This document shows positions 1 to 8,166 of a stretch of DNA of 64,000 bases, piece after piece. Position numbers and translations under genes: made by a program. The stretch comes from Flavobacterium hungaricum. GTDB taxonomy: Bacteria > Bacteroidota > Bacteroidia > Flavobacteriales > Flavobacteriaceae. How positions within the stretch are numbered: position 1 is the stretch's first letter; every line of letters begins with the position of its first letter. Under the pieces are notes generated by a model. The model worked only from the letters and a program-made list of their open reading frames with translations, was not told where the DNA came from and did not search any database. Location of the stretch: NCBI RefSeq assembly GCF_015182285.1, contig NZ_PRDM01000003.1, positions 186,001 through 250,000 of the forward strand. Direction: 5' to 3'.

Positions 1-200
1 GCTTTAGCTGGAGGCAATTGATTCTTTTAATTAAAATGTGGTTTTAAATCTGTAAAGAAAATTCCAGAGGAATGAAATATTTATAGATTCATTATGCGTG
101 CGGTACCAAAAGCTCCAGCGGAGCGATATATATATTAGAAATGCAATATTTTCATTTACTGACGTGAGCGTCCCACCCGTGCATAAAACCAAAGGCTGTG
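1..200. repeat. Tract of short dispersed repeats
   Basis: No gene is visible here. The stretch holds short palindrome-containing phrases, notably the 13-bp element gctccagcggagc at 112-124 (5-bp arms, 3-bp loop) and a similar attccagaggaat phrase at 61-73. The same gctccagcggagc element recurs at 35252-35264 in another gene-poor stretch, so this is a dispersed family and not a local accident. Its function is unknown. Confidence 0.55.
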
Positions 201-277
201 TTTTAAAATAATTGTGGAATTTGTCTTGATTTTATTGCCTTTTGCTATTGTTAACGTTCTCGTCTTACGTCTAGTTT

Positions 278-379
278 GTCATTTCGATCGAAGGGAGAAA
301 TCTCCGCAAGTAGCTCCGCAATCTAGATCGCCAATCTTTGTAGAGTTTCTTGCTAAGATTTCTCCTCCGTCGAAATGAC
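278..379. repeat. Long imperfect inverted repeat (REP-like)
   Basis: The ends are near-perfect reverse complements: gtcatttcgatcgaagggag on the left pairs with ctcctccgtcgaaatgac on the right. Internal segments (agaaatct / agatttct) extend the pairing to about 26 bp per arm around a roughly 50-bp centre. It lies in a non-coding stretch before the first gene. It could form a long hairpin in RNA or be a REP-type mobile palindrome. No transposase is adjacent. Confidence 0.65.
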
Positions 380-475
380 AAAAATGCGATAAATACCTTC
401 TGAAATATAGATTTCTTATATTGATAAAAGCAATATATTAATTGAAAGAAAAATCTTTCTTTAAAAAAGTTTTCT

Positions 476-483
476 TATATTTG
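476..483 (+). promoter_or_regulatory. Putative -7 element upstream of the 80-aa gene
   Basis: tatatttg matches the Bacteroidota -7 consensus TAnnTTTG exactly and lies about 96 bp before the start codon at 580. No clear TTG -33 element sits at the usual spacing, so this is a moderate call. Confidence 0.4.
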
Positions 484-579
484 AAGTTCTTAAATCTTCA
501 CATTTAAAATAAAGTAAAATTTGCCTTTAATGGTTTTGGATTGCAAAAATGCATTGCCAAAAGGCTTTAAATTCATTAA

Positions 580-822
580 ATGGAAGAAATGAACAAAAAC
601 ACCCTTTCCAAAGAAGCCGAAACAAGGCTGATTGATTTTTTTAACCATGTTATCGATCCCGAAGATATGGCTAAAGTACTAAGACAAGTAAACTGCATTT
701 TAGCGCTCGGCGTAACCCAACAACACGAAACCCTCCAACTCGGATTAACCAATTTTGAAGACAATTATTTTTGGCTCAATGAATTGGCAGAGATTTTGAA
801 TCCTTATTTGAGTGAGGAGTAA
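580..822 (+). CDS. Conserved small hypothetical protein (80 aa)
   Basis: This is a soluble, acidic, probably helical protein with no signal peptide. Start choice is uncertain between Met1 and Met4. I do not recognise the family. Its importance is positional: the last ~48 codons (from LRQVNCILAL to the C-terminal NPYLSEE) and the terminator after it are repeated twice downstream as headless fragments at 1478-1623 and 5436-5589, with unrelated genes in between. This copy is the only full-length one and is therefore the likely ancestral locus into which cargo was inserted. The encoded protein is probably a normal core-genome product. Its biochemical role cannot be inferred. Confidence 0.7.
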   Translation: MEEMNKNTLSKEAETRLIDFFNHVIDPEDMAKVLRQVNCILALGVTQQHETLQLGLTNFEDNYFWLNELAEILNPYLSEE

Positions 823-836
823 GGTTTATAAGATGG

Positions 837-876
837 AAAAACCTCGATTTTTTAGGAATCGAGGTTTTTATTTTTT
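837..876. terminator. Terminator 1, bidirectional
   Basis: A 12-bp stem (aaaacctcgatt at 837-848 with aatcgaggtttt at 857-868) is followed by a T-rich run on the + strand and preceded by A residues. It can therefore serve both the gene ending at 822 and the minus-strand gene ending at 887. The same hairpin recurs after both truncated copies of the small gene. Confidence 0.8.
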
Positions 877-886
877 GTAATAGTAT

Positions 887-1426
887 TTAATAATCTTCTT
901 CAATAATTTTAAAAGACTTTTTCCAAATCCCATCTTTTTTTGTGTAAAGAAAGAGACCAGAATTTCCATAGGCACCACAACAGCATAAATTGGCGAGGTA
1001 TACAAATATAGTCTGATCACTTTTATATATTGGATGAGAAACCATCATCACCTGACGATTTATATCCTGATCAAGACATTCTGGAATATCGGATTGCTGA
1101 ATTACTTTACGATTATTAAAGTCGTCTTCTTTCCATTCAAGCTGATATTGTTTTCGAAGATTCTTTGCAAAATATTCTAATTCTTCTCCTGTTATTATAA
1201 AATCTCTTTCCTGATTACTAAAGTTTGTTATATAAGGTTTCTCAAGAATTAATTTTAATAAATGTTCCACATTTGCCGAATCAATTTTCGTTGCAATAAA
1301 AGTTTCTAACTTAAATGCTTCTGGTCTTATAATATCACTTAAAAGTTCTCTCTTTTCGGCTTCATATCCAAGTCCTTGTGCATTTGAAAGACAAGAAAAT
1401 AATAGAAAAAAAGTTAATAATCTCAT
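887..1426 (-). CDS. Hypothetical secreted protein (179 aa)
   Basis: The start is set at 1426 because the protein then begins with a classic signal peptide, MRLLTFFLLFSCLSNAQ, cleaved after the alanine. A longer reading frame to 1552 would run through the truncated repeat copy on the other strand and is unlikely. The mature part is about 160 residues, acidic, with a Cys-rich patch (NLCCCGAYG) followed by a Lys/Trp-rich tail. No family is recognised. The gene sits convergently between the full-length small gene and its first truncated copy, so it is the first cargo of the repeat-bounded region. It is probably periplasmic or surface-located. Confidence 0.65.
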   Translation of the reverse strand: MRLLTFFLLFSCLSNAQGLGYEAEKRELLSDIIRPEAFKLETFIATKIDSANVEHLLKLILEKPYITNFSNQERDFIITGEELEYFAKNLRKQYQLEWKEDDFNNRKVIQQSDIPECLDQDINRQVMMVSHPIYKSDQTIFVYLANLCCCGAYGNSGLFLYTKKDGIWKKSFKIIEEDY

Positions 1427-1477
1427 TTTACTTTTTATTTGTGGAGTGGTTCTGCCTTTCAAAAATATGTAAAATTT

Positions 1478-1623
1478 TATTAAGACAAGTAAACTGCATT
1501 TTAGCTGTCGCCGTAATGCGACAACACGAAACCCTCCAAATCGGACTAGCAAATTTTGAAGACAATTATTATTGGCTCAATGAATTGGCGGAGATTTTGA
1601 ATCCTTATTTGAGTGAGGAGTAA
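1478..1623 (+). pseudogene. Truncated copy 2 of the 80-aa small gene
   Basis: The nucleotide sequence from about 1478 through the stop codon closely matches 678-822. It encodes LRQVNCILAV, then RQHETLQIGLANFEDNYYWL and the ending NPYLSEE. The first ~32 codons of the parent gene are missing and replaced by unrelated DNA. An upstream in-frame ATG at 1378 lies in the antisense of the neighbouring secreted-protein gene and is unlikely to be used. The coding frame is intact to the same stop, so the copy has not decayed much. That suggests recent duplication or continuing gene conversion. Confidence 0.75.
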
Positions 1624-1637
1624 GGTTTATAAAATGG

Positions 1638-1678
1638 AAAAACCTCGATTTTTTAGGATTGAGGTTTTTTTGTTTTTT
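1638..1678 (+). terminator. Terminator 2, copy of the hairpin at 837
   Basis: The left arm aaaacctcgat and right arm attgaggtttt pair with one G-U pair and are followed by a T-rich run. It is the duplicate of the terminator behind the full-length small gene and was evidently carried along with the 3' fragment. Confidence 0.7.
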
Positions 1679-1679
1679 T

Positions 1680-1980
1680 GAGATAATGTGTTTATTACTT
1701 AGCGGACATGGATTGTAAATGCTTGCTATTGGATAGCAGTTTCATTTTAAAACCCTAACATTTTCTCTTTATAATATAAGTAATTAATCTTTGCAAACCA
1801 GCACCAATTGGGGCAATACGTCAAAATAGTAAGATTTTTATGTTTTTTTTAAGATATAGTGTTAAAATTATTATTTTTTTTATTAAGTTTATTCTTAATT
1901 AACATTAACTGTAATAAATGATAGTTTGTTTCTAATTTTCAATATTAGCAATGATATAAATAATCTTAATCAATTAAATT
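1680..1980. other. AT-rich gene-free stretch before the lipoprotein pair
   Basis: About 300 bp of very AT-rich sequence with no convincing reading frame or RNA gene. It presumably carries the promoter for the gene at 1981. The closest -7-like string is taattttc at 1933-1940, one mismatch from consensus, with no well-placed -33 element. Confidence 0.4.
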
Positions 1981-2748
1981 ATGCGTAAAAGTCATCTATA
2001 TGTTACTATGTTTTTTCTATCATTATGTATTTATTTTAGTTCTTGTCAAAATGATAATTATTCAGAGCCTCAATTAATCCCCAAAAAATATTCTTACATC
2101 ATTCCTAACAAAATTAGCTTTGATTTTTCACAACAATCAGAAAACAGTAGCTCTATTATTCCTTATACTAATGGTTTGGTTTTAAAGAATATAGGTGATT
2201 CCAATATTTCAGGGGAATTTATTGTACTTTCATTTGAAAGCAATGAAAAAAACTATCATAATCTCTCGTTTATTAAGAGAGGAGATATTTTAAGTTTAAG
2301 GAAAAATGAAAGTCAGGCTTTTCAAATGGAACAAACAAACCTGCTATTTTCAGACGATAATGTTGTCGCATCGATTTTAAATTTTAATGATGCTATTTCT
2401 GACCATAAACTAAACGGATTTTATAAAGGGGAACTAAATATTTACACCGATGACAATGAATTTTTAAAAAGCCTTACCTGTACAGGGTATATAGATTATC
2501 AAGGAAAATTCATGTTTTTTGTTGAAGAAGATGATGAGGATAATATAGTGGTTTTACAAGGAAATATTAACACAGGAAATATGATTTCCGGTAAAATTCT
2601 GAAAAGTGATGGCACCAATTTATCTCCAATAGTAAATATTACAAGTGACCTTTTAAATTTAAATGGAACGACCTTATCTGGGAAAGTATCATTTACTGAA
2701 GAAAGTAATGAGCGTATGCTACAATTTAATCTAACCCATCAAAACTGA
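1981..2748 (+). CDS. Hypothetical lipoprotein (255 aa)
   Basis: The N-terminus is a lipoprotein signal: Arg/Lys start, hydrophobic core, then the lipobox YFSSC with Cys22, so the mature protein is lipid-anchored. The rest is polar, beta-rich and Asn/Ser/Asp-rich, with an acidic patch EEDDEDN near residue 181. No family is recognised. It is followed after only 4 bp by a large coiled-coil/barrel protein, so the two form an operon and probably act together at the outer membrane. Base composition is visibly more AT-rich than the metabolic genes downstream, and the pair lies between two truncated copies of the small gene. Both points suggest acquired DNA. Confidence 0.7.
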   Translation: MRKSHLYVTMFFLSLCIYFSSCQNDNYSEPQLIPKKYSYIIPNKISFDFSQQSENSSSIIPYTNGLVLKNIGDSNISGEFIVLSFESNEKNYHNLSFIKRGDILSLRKNESQAFQMEQTNLLFSDDNVVASILNFNDAISDHKLNGFYKGELNIYTDDNEFLKSLTCTGYIDYQGKFMFFVEEDDEDNIVVLQGNINTGNMISGKILKSDGTNLSPIVNITSDLLNLNGTTLSGKVSFTEESNERMLQFNLTHQN

Positions 2749-2752
2749 TTTT

Positions 2753-5389
2753 ATGAAACTAAAACTACATTTTCTCTTTCTTTTTATAGTATTAGGCTTA
2801 CATGCTCAAAAACAAATACAACCCTATAATTTTTCTGTTTCAGATAATGATAAAACAGAAACGATTATGATTTATGCTGCTGCCAGTTCAGTAAATAATT
2901 TAACATTTACATTAAAAAACGCTAAAGATGAGGTGTTGATTAACAACGAGGGTAAGGAAATAAGTTTTCAGGTGTTCCCTTTTACCGAAGTTTCTTTTGG
3001 AAATCATCTTATTGATGCAATTACCAGTATTAAACCAAAAGAGAATGATGCTGAAAACACCTATGGCATTATAAAAGAGCGTATCAAAAATTTGAAAGAT
3101 AATCCCATCTCTCAAGAACAGAAAATTGCAGTTCAGGATGTCAGAAACATTTATCAATTTTTTAACGCATTAGTCATTACTGCTTTTGCGTATGATACAG
3201 AACCTGTTGCAGGTGTTTTAAAATATTCTTTAAACACTACAATTGCTAAAAAGAATATTGAAGGAATTGATGCTGATGTTTATTTTACTAAACGTGCAAA
3301 AGATTTGAGGGATTCCATTTTCAATAAAGATAATAAAGAAAACGGAGATAAATTTATGGGATTTGTAAATAAGTTTGAAACAAAAAATAAATTATTCTCT
3401 GATTTTTATAAAAACACAAAAGGTTCAGGAACATATAGAGCCAAAGTAAAATTTAAACATTATGCAGAAAAAAAATTAAAAGAGCTTTATAATGTTTATG
3501 AATTAGAAGAATTCATTAGAGAGGAAATATTTAGTGATTATGTATTAAATAAAACACAATTAATCAAGTTAAATAAAGAACTTGATTCCCTTAAAGCATC
3601 AAAAACGGATATAGAAAATTCGATAAAAGCTCTTAAACAAACTTTAGAAATTGATGAATTAAAACTTAAGGAATCAAGGGCTATCTATGATGATTTGACC
3701 TTTTTTGAAAAAAAAGAAGTTAAAAATAATGCATTAATTAAAGAAACTAATGAAAAAATCAATTATCATAATAAAATTTTAAAAATTTCAGATATAGAAA
3801 CAAATAAAATAATAACTGATTCAATTAAAAAAATAAATGAAGAAAAACAAATCTTGCAGTTACTTAGTAATGATTTAAAAGCTTATGAACTTGACAAAAC
3901 ATATATTGAAAATCGTATCAAGACGTTGATGAATTATCAAAAAAGCACAATTGATAAAAATGATATTGAAAAATTTGATAAAAATATTACCGAAAAAAAA
4001 TTTGAAATAGGTTCTTTAAACCAAGTTAAAAGTAAAAAAGAAGAGGAAATAAAAGAGAAAAGTGCATTAATTAGAATAAAGCAAAATGAAATTGATTATT
4101 GCATATCTTTAGAAAAAGATGAAATGAAAAAATTTCCTTTGTGGAATTTTGAGGTAGAGTCTATTGAAGTAGATATCAATGATGGTTTTATAGAACATAT
4201 AACGGCATTAGGAAAAGTAAAGCTTCCAGTTATTGATGAAAGCCTTATTAGAAAGGTTTGTCAAATCCCGGAAGGAGATGAATCCACATTAAAAGAAATG
4301 CTAGAAAACTTCTATAATGAAAGCATCGTGAAAGAAATTTTCGACAATATTATAGGCAAAGAATTAAAATTTGAAAATGAATTTCCAATAGGGTTTAGCT
4401 CAAAGTCAGATTTTGCCGATTTACATAAATATACCTTATACGCTTTTGAAGGGGCTGAAAAAATATTCTCTTTGCCTGTAACGAATGTCATAACACTATA
4501 TGTTCAACGACATCAAAACGACCGATTAGATTTTAGCCCAAAAGATCAAGTGGTGAGTTTACCATCTGACGATTTTGCCAGAAGCAATGCAGTTGAGTTG
4601 AAAAAGGAAACCTCGACAAAAATATTAAACGTTAATATCTATAGTGATTTTTTAGGTCTTAAGGAAGGAAATCCGAACGGATTGCTGCAATTTGAAGTTG
4701 AAAAAAATATTCCACTTTGGACAAAAAGAATGGTATTGGGAACAGGAAGAAGTTCTAATTTTGGACTCGTTAATTACATTAATTTTAATCTTACCTGGGC
4801 CAAAATAGGTGATGAAAACAAACAATTACAAGTCAAATATGCTGATCGATATGTGAATAATGTCTATCGTCCAGATAGATATGTCACTTTTTTAGACATG
4901 ATTAAGTATGAAAACACTTCCGTAGGTGCTGACTTGAATATCGCTTCCTTCGATTTTCCGTTACTCAAAGCACGTATTGAGTTGAATGCCGGTATACATT
5001 ATGGAAGAGTAAATATAGTAGATACATTGGCAACCGATGTAAACAGGCGATTTGATAAAAACGTTAATATAATAAGAGCATATCCAGATTTTATTTTAAG
5101 AATTAGACCCGAAGAGCGTTTTGGTGCTTATTTAAGATACAGACCTTTTAATACCATTGTACCCAATAATGAAGAGTTTTATACTGTAAGTTCAGAAAAA
5201 CAATTTGTAGAAAACCAAAAGCTTACATCAAATTGGCTGCATCGTTTTGAATTGGGTACTTACTATGCACCTTCTCCAAAAGGGGATAATAAGTTTTTCT
5301 TTAGGTACCGTTATACCAATACATCTGATTGGGAAAACAATGGATATGGTGAGTTTCAAGTGGGGTATTTAGTATATCTTAAGTTTTAA
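2753..5389 (+). CDS. Large exported coiled-coil protein with barrel-like C-terminus (878 aa)
   Basis: Residues 1-19 form a signal peptide ending LGLHAQ. A soluble N-terminal domain (about 20-250) is followed by a long Lys/Glu-rich coiled coil (about 260-460). A mixed domain (about 465-640) leads to a C-terminal region of about 240 residues with alternating aromatic and polar strands that ends in a short strand, GYLVYLKF. The terminal aromatic residue is typical of outer-membrane beta-barrels. The architecture suggests a periplasmic stalk tethered to an outer-membrane barrel, but I recognise no named family. It is translationally close to the lipoprotein upstream (4-bp gap). The low GC content and position between repeat copies suggest horizontal transfer. 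Confidence 0.7.
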   Translation: MKLKLHFLFLFIVLGLHAQKQIQPYNFSVSDNDKTETIMIYAAASSVNNLTFTLKNAKDEVLINNEGKEISFQVFPFTEVSFGNHLIDAITSIKPKENDAENTYGIIKERIKNLKDNPISQEQKIAVQDVRNIYQFFNALVITAFAYDTEPVAGVLKYSLNTTIAKKNIEGIDADVYFTKRAKDLRDSIFNKDNKENGDKFMGFVNKFETKNKLFSDFYKNTKGSGTYRAKVKFKHYAEKKLKELYNVYELEEFIREEIFSDYVLNKTQLIKLNKELDSLKASKTDIENSIKALKQTLEIDELKLKESRAIYDDLTFFEKKEVKNNALIKETNEKINYHNKILKISDIETNKIITDSIKKINEEKQILQLLSNDLKAYELDKTYIENRIKTLMNYQKSTIDKNDIEKFDKNITEKKFEIGSLNQVKSKKEEEIKEKSALIRIKQNEIDYCISLEKDEMKKFPLWNFEVESIEVDINDGFIEHITALGKVKLPVIDESLIRKVCQIPEGDESTLKEMLENFYNESIVKEIFDNIIGKELKFENEFPIGFSSKSDFADLHKYTLYAFEGAEKIFSLPVTNVITLYVQRHQNDRLDFSPKDQVVSLPSDDFARSNAVELKKETSTKILNVNIYSDFLGLKEGNPNGLLQFEVEKNIPLWTKRMVLGTGRSSNFGLVNYINFNLTWAKIGDENKQLQVKYADRYVNNVYRPDRYVTFLDMIKYENTSVGADLNIASFDFPLLKARIELNAGIHYGRVNIVDTLATDVNRRFDKNVNIIRAYPDFILRIRPEERFGAYLRYRPFNTIVPNNEEFYTVSSEKQFVENQKLTSNWLHRFELGTYYAPSPKGDNKFFFRYRYTNTSDWENNGYGEFQVGYLVYLKF

Positions 5390-5435
5390 TGCAATTGATA
5401 CAGTAAAAAGTCTATTAAATCACAACCGCTAATAG

Positions 5436-5589
5436 GGCTAAAATATTAAGACAAGTAAACTGCATTTTAGCGCTCGGCTTAACCCGACAACACGAGACCC
5501 TCCAAATCGGATTAACAAATTTTGAAGACAATTACTATTGGCTGAATGAATTGGCGGAAATTTTGAATCCTTATTTGAGTGAGGAGTAA
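5436..5589 (+). pseudogene. Truncated copy 3 of the 80-aa small gene
   Basis: Similarity to the full-length gene starts slightly further upstream than in copy 2 (ggctaaa-atattaagac against ggctaaagtactaagac) and continues to the same stop codon. It encodes LRQVNCILALGL, RQHETLQIGLTNF and the ending NPYLSEE. No start codon or upstream portion is present. It lies immediately after the coiled-coil gene and before the AIPR operon, dividing two cargo blocks. The different 5' breakpoints of copies 2 and 3 argue for two separate events. Confidence 0.75.
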
Positions 5590-5604
5590 GGTTTATAAAA
5601 TGGA

Positions 5605-5640
5605 AAAACCTCGATTTTTAGCAATCGAGGTTTTTTGTTT
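5605..5640. terminator. Terminator 3, copy of the hairpin at 837
   Basis: A perfect 12-bp stem (aaaacctcgatt at 5605-5616 with aatcgaggtttt at 5623-5634) is followed by TTGTTTTATTTTTTT. It duplicates terminator 1 and can also stop the minus-strand AIPR operon that ends at 5683. Confidence 0.8.
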
Positions 5641-5682
5641 TATTTTTTTTAGTTAATTGTTATGAATGAGTAAAAGAAATAT

Positions 5683-6051
5683 TTAATTCTCATCTTCATC
5701 TTCATCTTCATCTTCATCAATTGTTACTTCTCTTATTGTGTCAAGATTTGGATCATCGTATCTAGCATTATCTGTGATATTTATCGTCACATTAAGACGT
5801 TCAAGAACGCTGCTAACTTCAAGATCTCTATTAGGGAATACCTTAACCAAGACTTCATTACCTGGGGTACTTTCCTCATTGTCTATACAGAAAAAAGATA
5901 CACTAATTTCTCTAGTTCCGTAAAGAGAAATTCCAACTATTGTATATCTTTCACTAATATTACAACGTTGAGCTATTTGTTCATAATTAATTCCGGCAAT
6001 ATCTGCTGAAGCATGGCCTATTTTGTCATTGTATTGTACTGAAGCTTTCAT
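5683..6051 (-). CDS. Small acidic-tailed partner of the AIPR gene (122 aa)
   Basis: A soluble protein with no signal peptide or membrane segment. Residues 1-105 look like a compact mixed alpha/beta domain; the last ~12 residues are an Asp/Glu repeat encoded by a tandem ATCTTC-type repeat on the + strand. The family is not recognised. It starts 14 bp after the AIPR stop codon on the same strand, so it is almost certainly co-transcribed and may be an accessory, regulator or immunity partner. The acidic tail could mimic nucleic acid or mediate binding, but that is only speculation. The encoding repeat could vary in length by slippage. Confidence 0.6.
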   Translation of the reverse strand: MKASVQYNDKIGHASADIAGINYEQIAQRCNISERYTIVGISLYGTREISVSFFCIDNEESTPGNEVLVKVFPNRDLEVSSVLERLNVTINITDNARYDDPNLDTIREVTIDEDEDEDEDEN

Positions 6052-6065
6052 TCTAAAAGGATATA

Positions 6066-7928
6066 TTAGTTAGTTTTAGTTTCGGATAATTGCTGAGATT
6101 CTTTTTCTATTATATATTTATCAATTTCTGGTCGAACATAATCTTTATCAAAACCTCTAAATTTAAAAAGGCTATTCTTTGATTTATTAGTATTTTTTAC
6201 ATATTCATCTGCTGAATTGAAGAAAATTATTTTTGCTGTCTCATAATAAAATTCTAGAAAATTTTCTTTTTCAATATTTTCGAACAACCATTTTTTACGC
6301 TTAGTGAATTCATTTTTTCTCGCAGGAGTTTCAATTACTATATTTTTCGTTAATTTAGACGTTTTAGCTTTTTGTTCTTCAATATATTCAGAATCAGAGA
6401 AAAGTAAAGAACTCATAATGTGTAAGAATATAAAACCTCCTTTGGATATTAAATCTCTTTGTTCACTTTGATAGTCATTAGCTCTGATGTCAGAGTTTTT
6501 AATTGTCCATATTTTTTGATAAAGTATAGTAGAAAATTTATATAAATCAAAATCAGCTTTATCGTTAAAAATTGAGTTATATTTCGTTTCAGTATCAAAT
6601 AAAGTTGTTGTGTCATTTACAGCAACTACAGCTTCTTTATTAACAACAGTATGTACTATTTGTGCCATTTTTAAAAGACCAATTACTTTGTTTCCTGTAA
6701 ATCCTTGTCGTTTATAAAAATTATCTCTTCGTTCATATAAAATTCCTGCTTCAAGAAGATGTTTTTCAATATTTCTTTGAATATGATCATTAGCTTTTAA
6801 ACTTGCTGATTTTACTGGATTTTGAGAATTTGTAGCACTAATAATATCTGTTTGTGTATCTGTATTTTCCGTTTTTACAAGTTTAACGAAAACTTTTAAG
6901 GTTTCTGGTAATGTATTTTTATTTTGGTCGGAATAAGCTAAATATAAACAATGAATGGTCTGACATCCATTTACAATTTGAGGATTCGTTATGTTATAAC
7001 CTTTAGCATTTAGAGGAGAAATTGTATCACCAATAATAGTCAATCCATTATTCATGGCCCAGAAATTAGAGGCTTTAATCGGATCATTTGCAGAATCAAT
7101 AATTGAAGAATTTATTTTTTTATCTTCTCCTAAAAAGAACCTAATGTTTCCTTCAGTTAAATGACTTCTAAAGTTTTCTTCTTTATCTAATAAACTTTTA
7201 ATCAATTCATTTCCGTTTACAAATCCAGCAAAGCCAGTAGCTTCAATATCTTTTTCAGAAATATTTAGAGGTTGGCTGTCAAATTTTATTTCAATTTGCT
7301 CATCATTTTTACCAGTCAAATCCAGTATTTTCTGGGCACCTAAATATTCAAATTCAAAAGGAATAGCTAAACTATTTTTTTTAAGTTCTTCTTCTAGGTG
7401 CTTAATTTTTTCTGATATATTGATTTCTGGTGAGGCAGTAACATAAAAAACTTCACATGAAAACTTTGCACGTTCTAATCTTGATGTTCTAAATATTTTT
7501 CTAATCAAATCAGCCATTTCTAAAATATCTTGATTAGCACCAATTATTTGTAGCTTATCAAGTTCTAGATCGAGATTGAAAATTTCGTCAATTCCTTCCT
7601 TTAGTTTTCTGAATCCGTCTGTTGAAAATCCATCTTCTTTTTTTACTTGAAAAAATTTTACCTTTAAAGTACTATCTTTTGTAATTGGATGCTGTTCATC
7701 TTTCACTAAAGTACCGTTGCAATAAACATAACAGAGATCGATACCTTCGTCTCCACCTTCACCCATTATCCCGTCAACTAAATCGTCAAATTCTAAACCA
7801 TTCAAATATTTAAGATTTGCAAAAGATGCTACAGAAATTTCGAATTTATTTTTTTTTATTGATTTTAATTCTGGATTGTCTTTAAATAACTTCTCAATCT
7901 GGTCGTCTAGTAATATTTTTAAACTCAT
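6066..7928 (-). CDS. AIPR-family protein, candidate phage-defence effector
   Basis: 620 residues, cytoplasmic. The central region carries the hallmark of the AIPR (abortive infection phage resistance) family: NIRFFLG near 265, a FWAMNNGLTI segment near 290, and IVNGCQT (VNGCQT at 319-324), followed by the SATNSQNPV segment. The N-terminal ~170 residues include EGGDEGIDLCYVYCNG and a FFQVKK segment. The spaced acidic residues and QVKK resemble a PD-(D/E)xK nuclease core, which fits a nuclease-type defence effector, but this part is inference. It is the first gene of a two-gene operon with the small acidic protein. It lies beside a duplicated gene fragment, which fits an accessory defence locus. 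Exact mechanism unknown. Confidence 0.75.
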   Translation of the reverse strand: MSLKILLDDQIEKLFKDNPELKSIKKNKFEISVASFANLKYLNGLEFDDLVDGIMGEGGDEGIDLCYVYCNGTLVKDEQHPITKDSTLKVKFFQVKKEDGFSTDGFRKLKEGIDEIFNLDLELDKLQIIGANQDILEMADLIRKIFRTSRLERAKFSCEVFYVTASPEINISEKIKHLEEELKKNSLAIPFEFEYLGAQKILDLTGKNDEQIEIKFDSQPLNISEKDIEATGFAGFVNGNELIKSLLDKEENFRSHLTEGNIRFFLGEDKKINSSIIDSANDPIKASNFWAMNNGLTIIGDTISPLNAKGYNITNPQIVNGCQTIHCLYLAYSDQNKNTLPETLKVFVKLVKTENTDTQTDIISATNSQNPVKSASLKANDHIQRNIEKHLLEAGILYERRDNFYKRQGFTGNKVIGLLKMAQIVHTVVNKEAVVAVNDTTTLFDTETKYNSIFNDKADFDLYKFSTILYQKIWTIKNSDIRANDYQSEQRDLISKGGFIFLHIMSSLLFSDSEYIEEQKAKTSKLTKNIVIETPARKNEFTKRKKWLFENIEKENFLEFYYETAKIIFFNSADEYVKNTNKSKNSLFKFRGFDKDYVRPEIDKYIIEKESQQLSETKTN

Positions 7929-8048
7929 ACTATAATTTAGTTTGTAAGGATTTTTTTGATTATAAATTGTAATCTATATGAAAATAGTTGGTCAAAAATA
8001 TTAATTTACTCATTTCAACAACCGCGTACTTTTACCTGTTTTTTTTAT

Positions 8049-8086
8049 CAAACAAAAAAAAACAGCCCCTCAAAAAGAGGAGCTGT
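8049..8086 (-). terminator. Terminator of the efflux operon
   Basis: Read on the minus strand, an acagct-ctc stem closes around a TTTTT loop with one internal mismatch and is followed by a long T run (the A run at 8049-8062 on the + strand). It is 80 bp beyond the adaptor-gene stop codon. Confidence 0.75.
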
Positions 8087-8166
8087 CCTTAGGCAAATTT
8101 TAAATTTGCATTCCTAAGAATGCGTACAGTTTTTGGTAATCACTAAAATGAAGACTTAAACGCAGG

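Noticed and set aside
1427..1552. N-terminal extension of the secreted protein at 887-1426
   Set aside because: The extension has no similarity to a signal peptide and is antisense to the truncated repeat copy; the Met at 1426 starts a clear signal peptide.
1378..1623. A + strand frame of 81 codons covering truncated copy 2
   Set aside because: Its first ~33 codons are antisense to the secreted-protein gene and unrelated to the parent gene. Only the 3' part is homologous, so it is a fragment, not a full gene.
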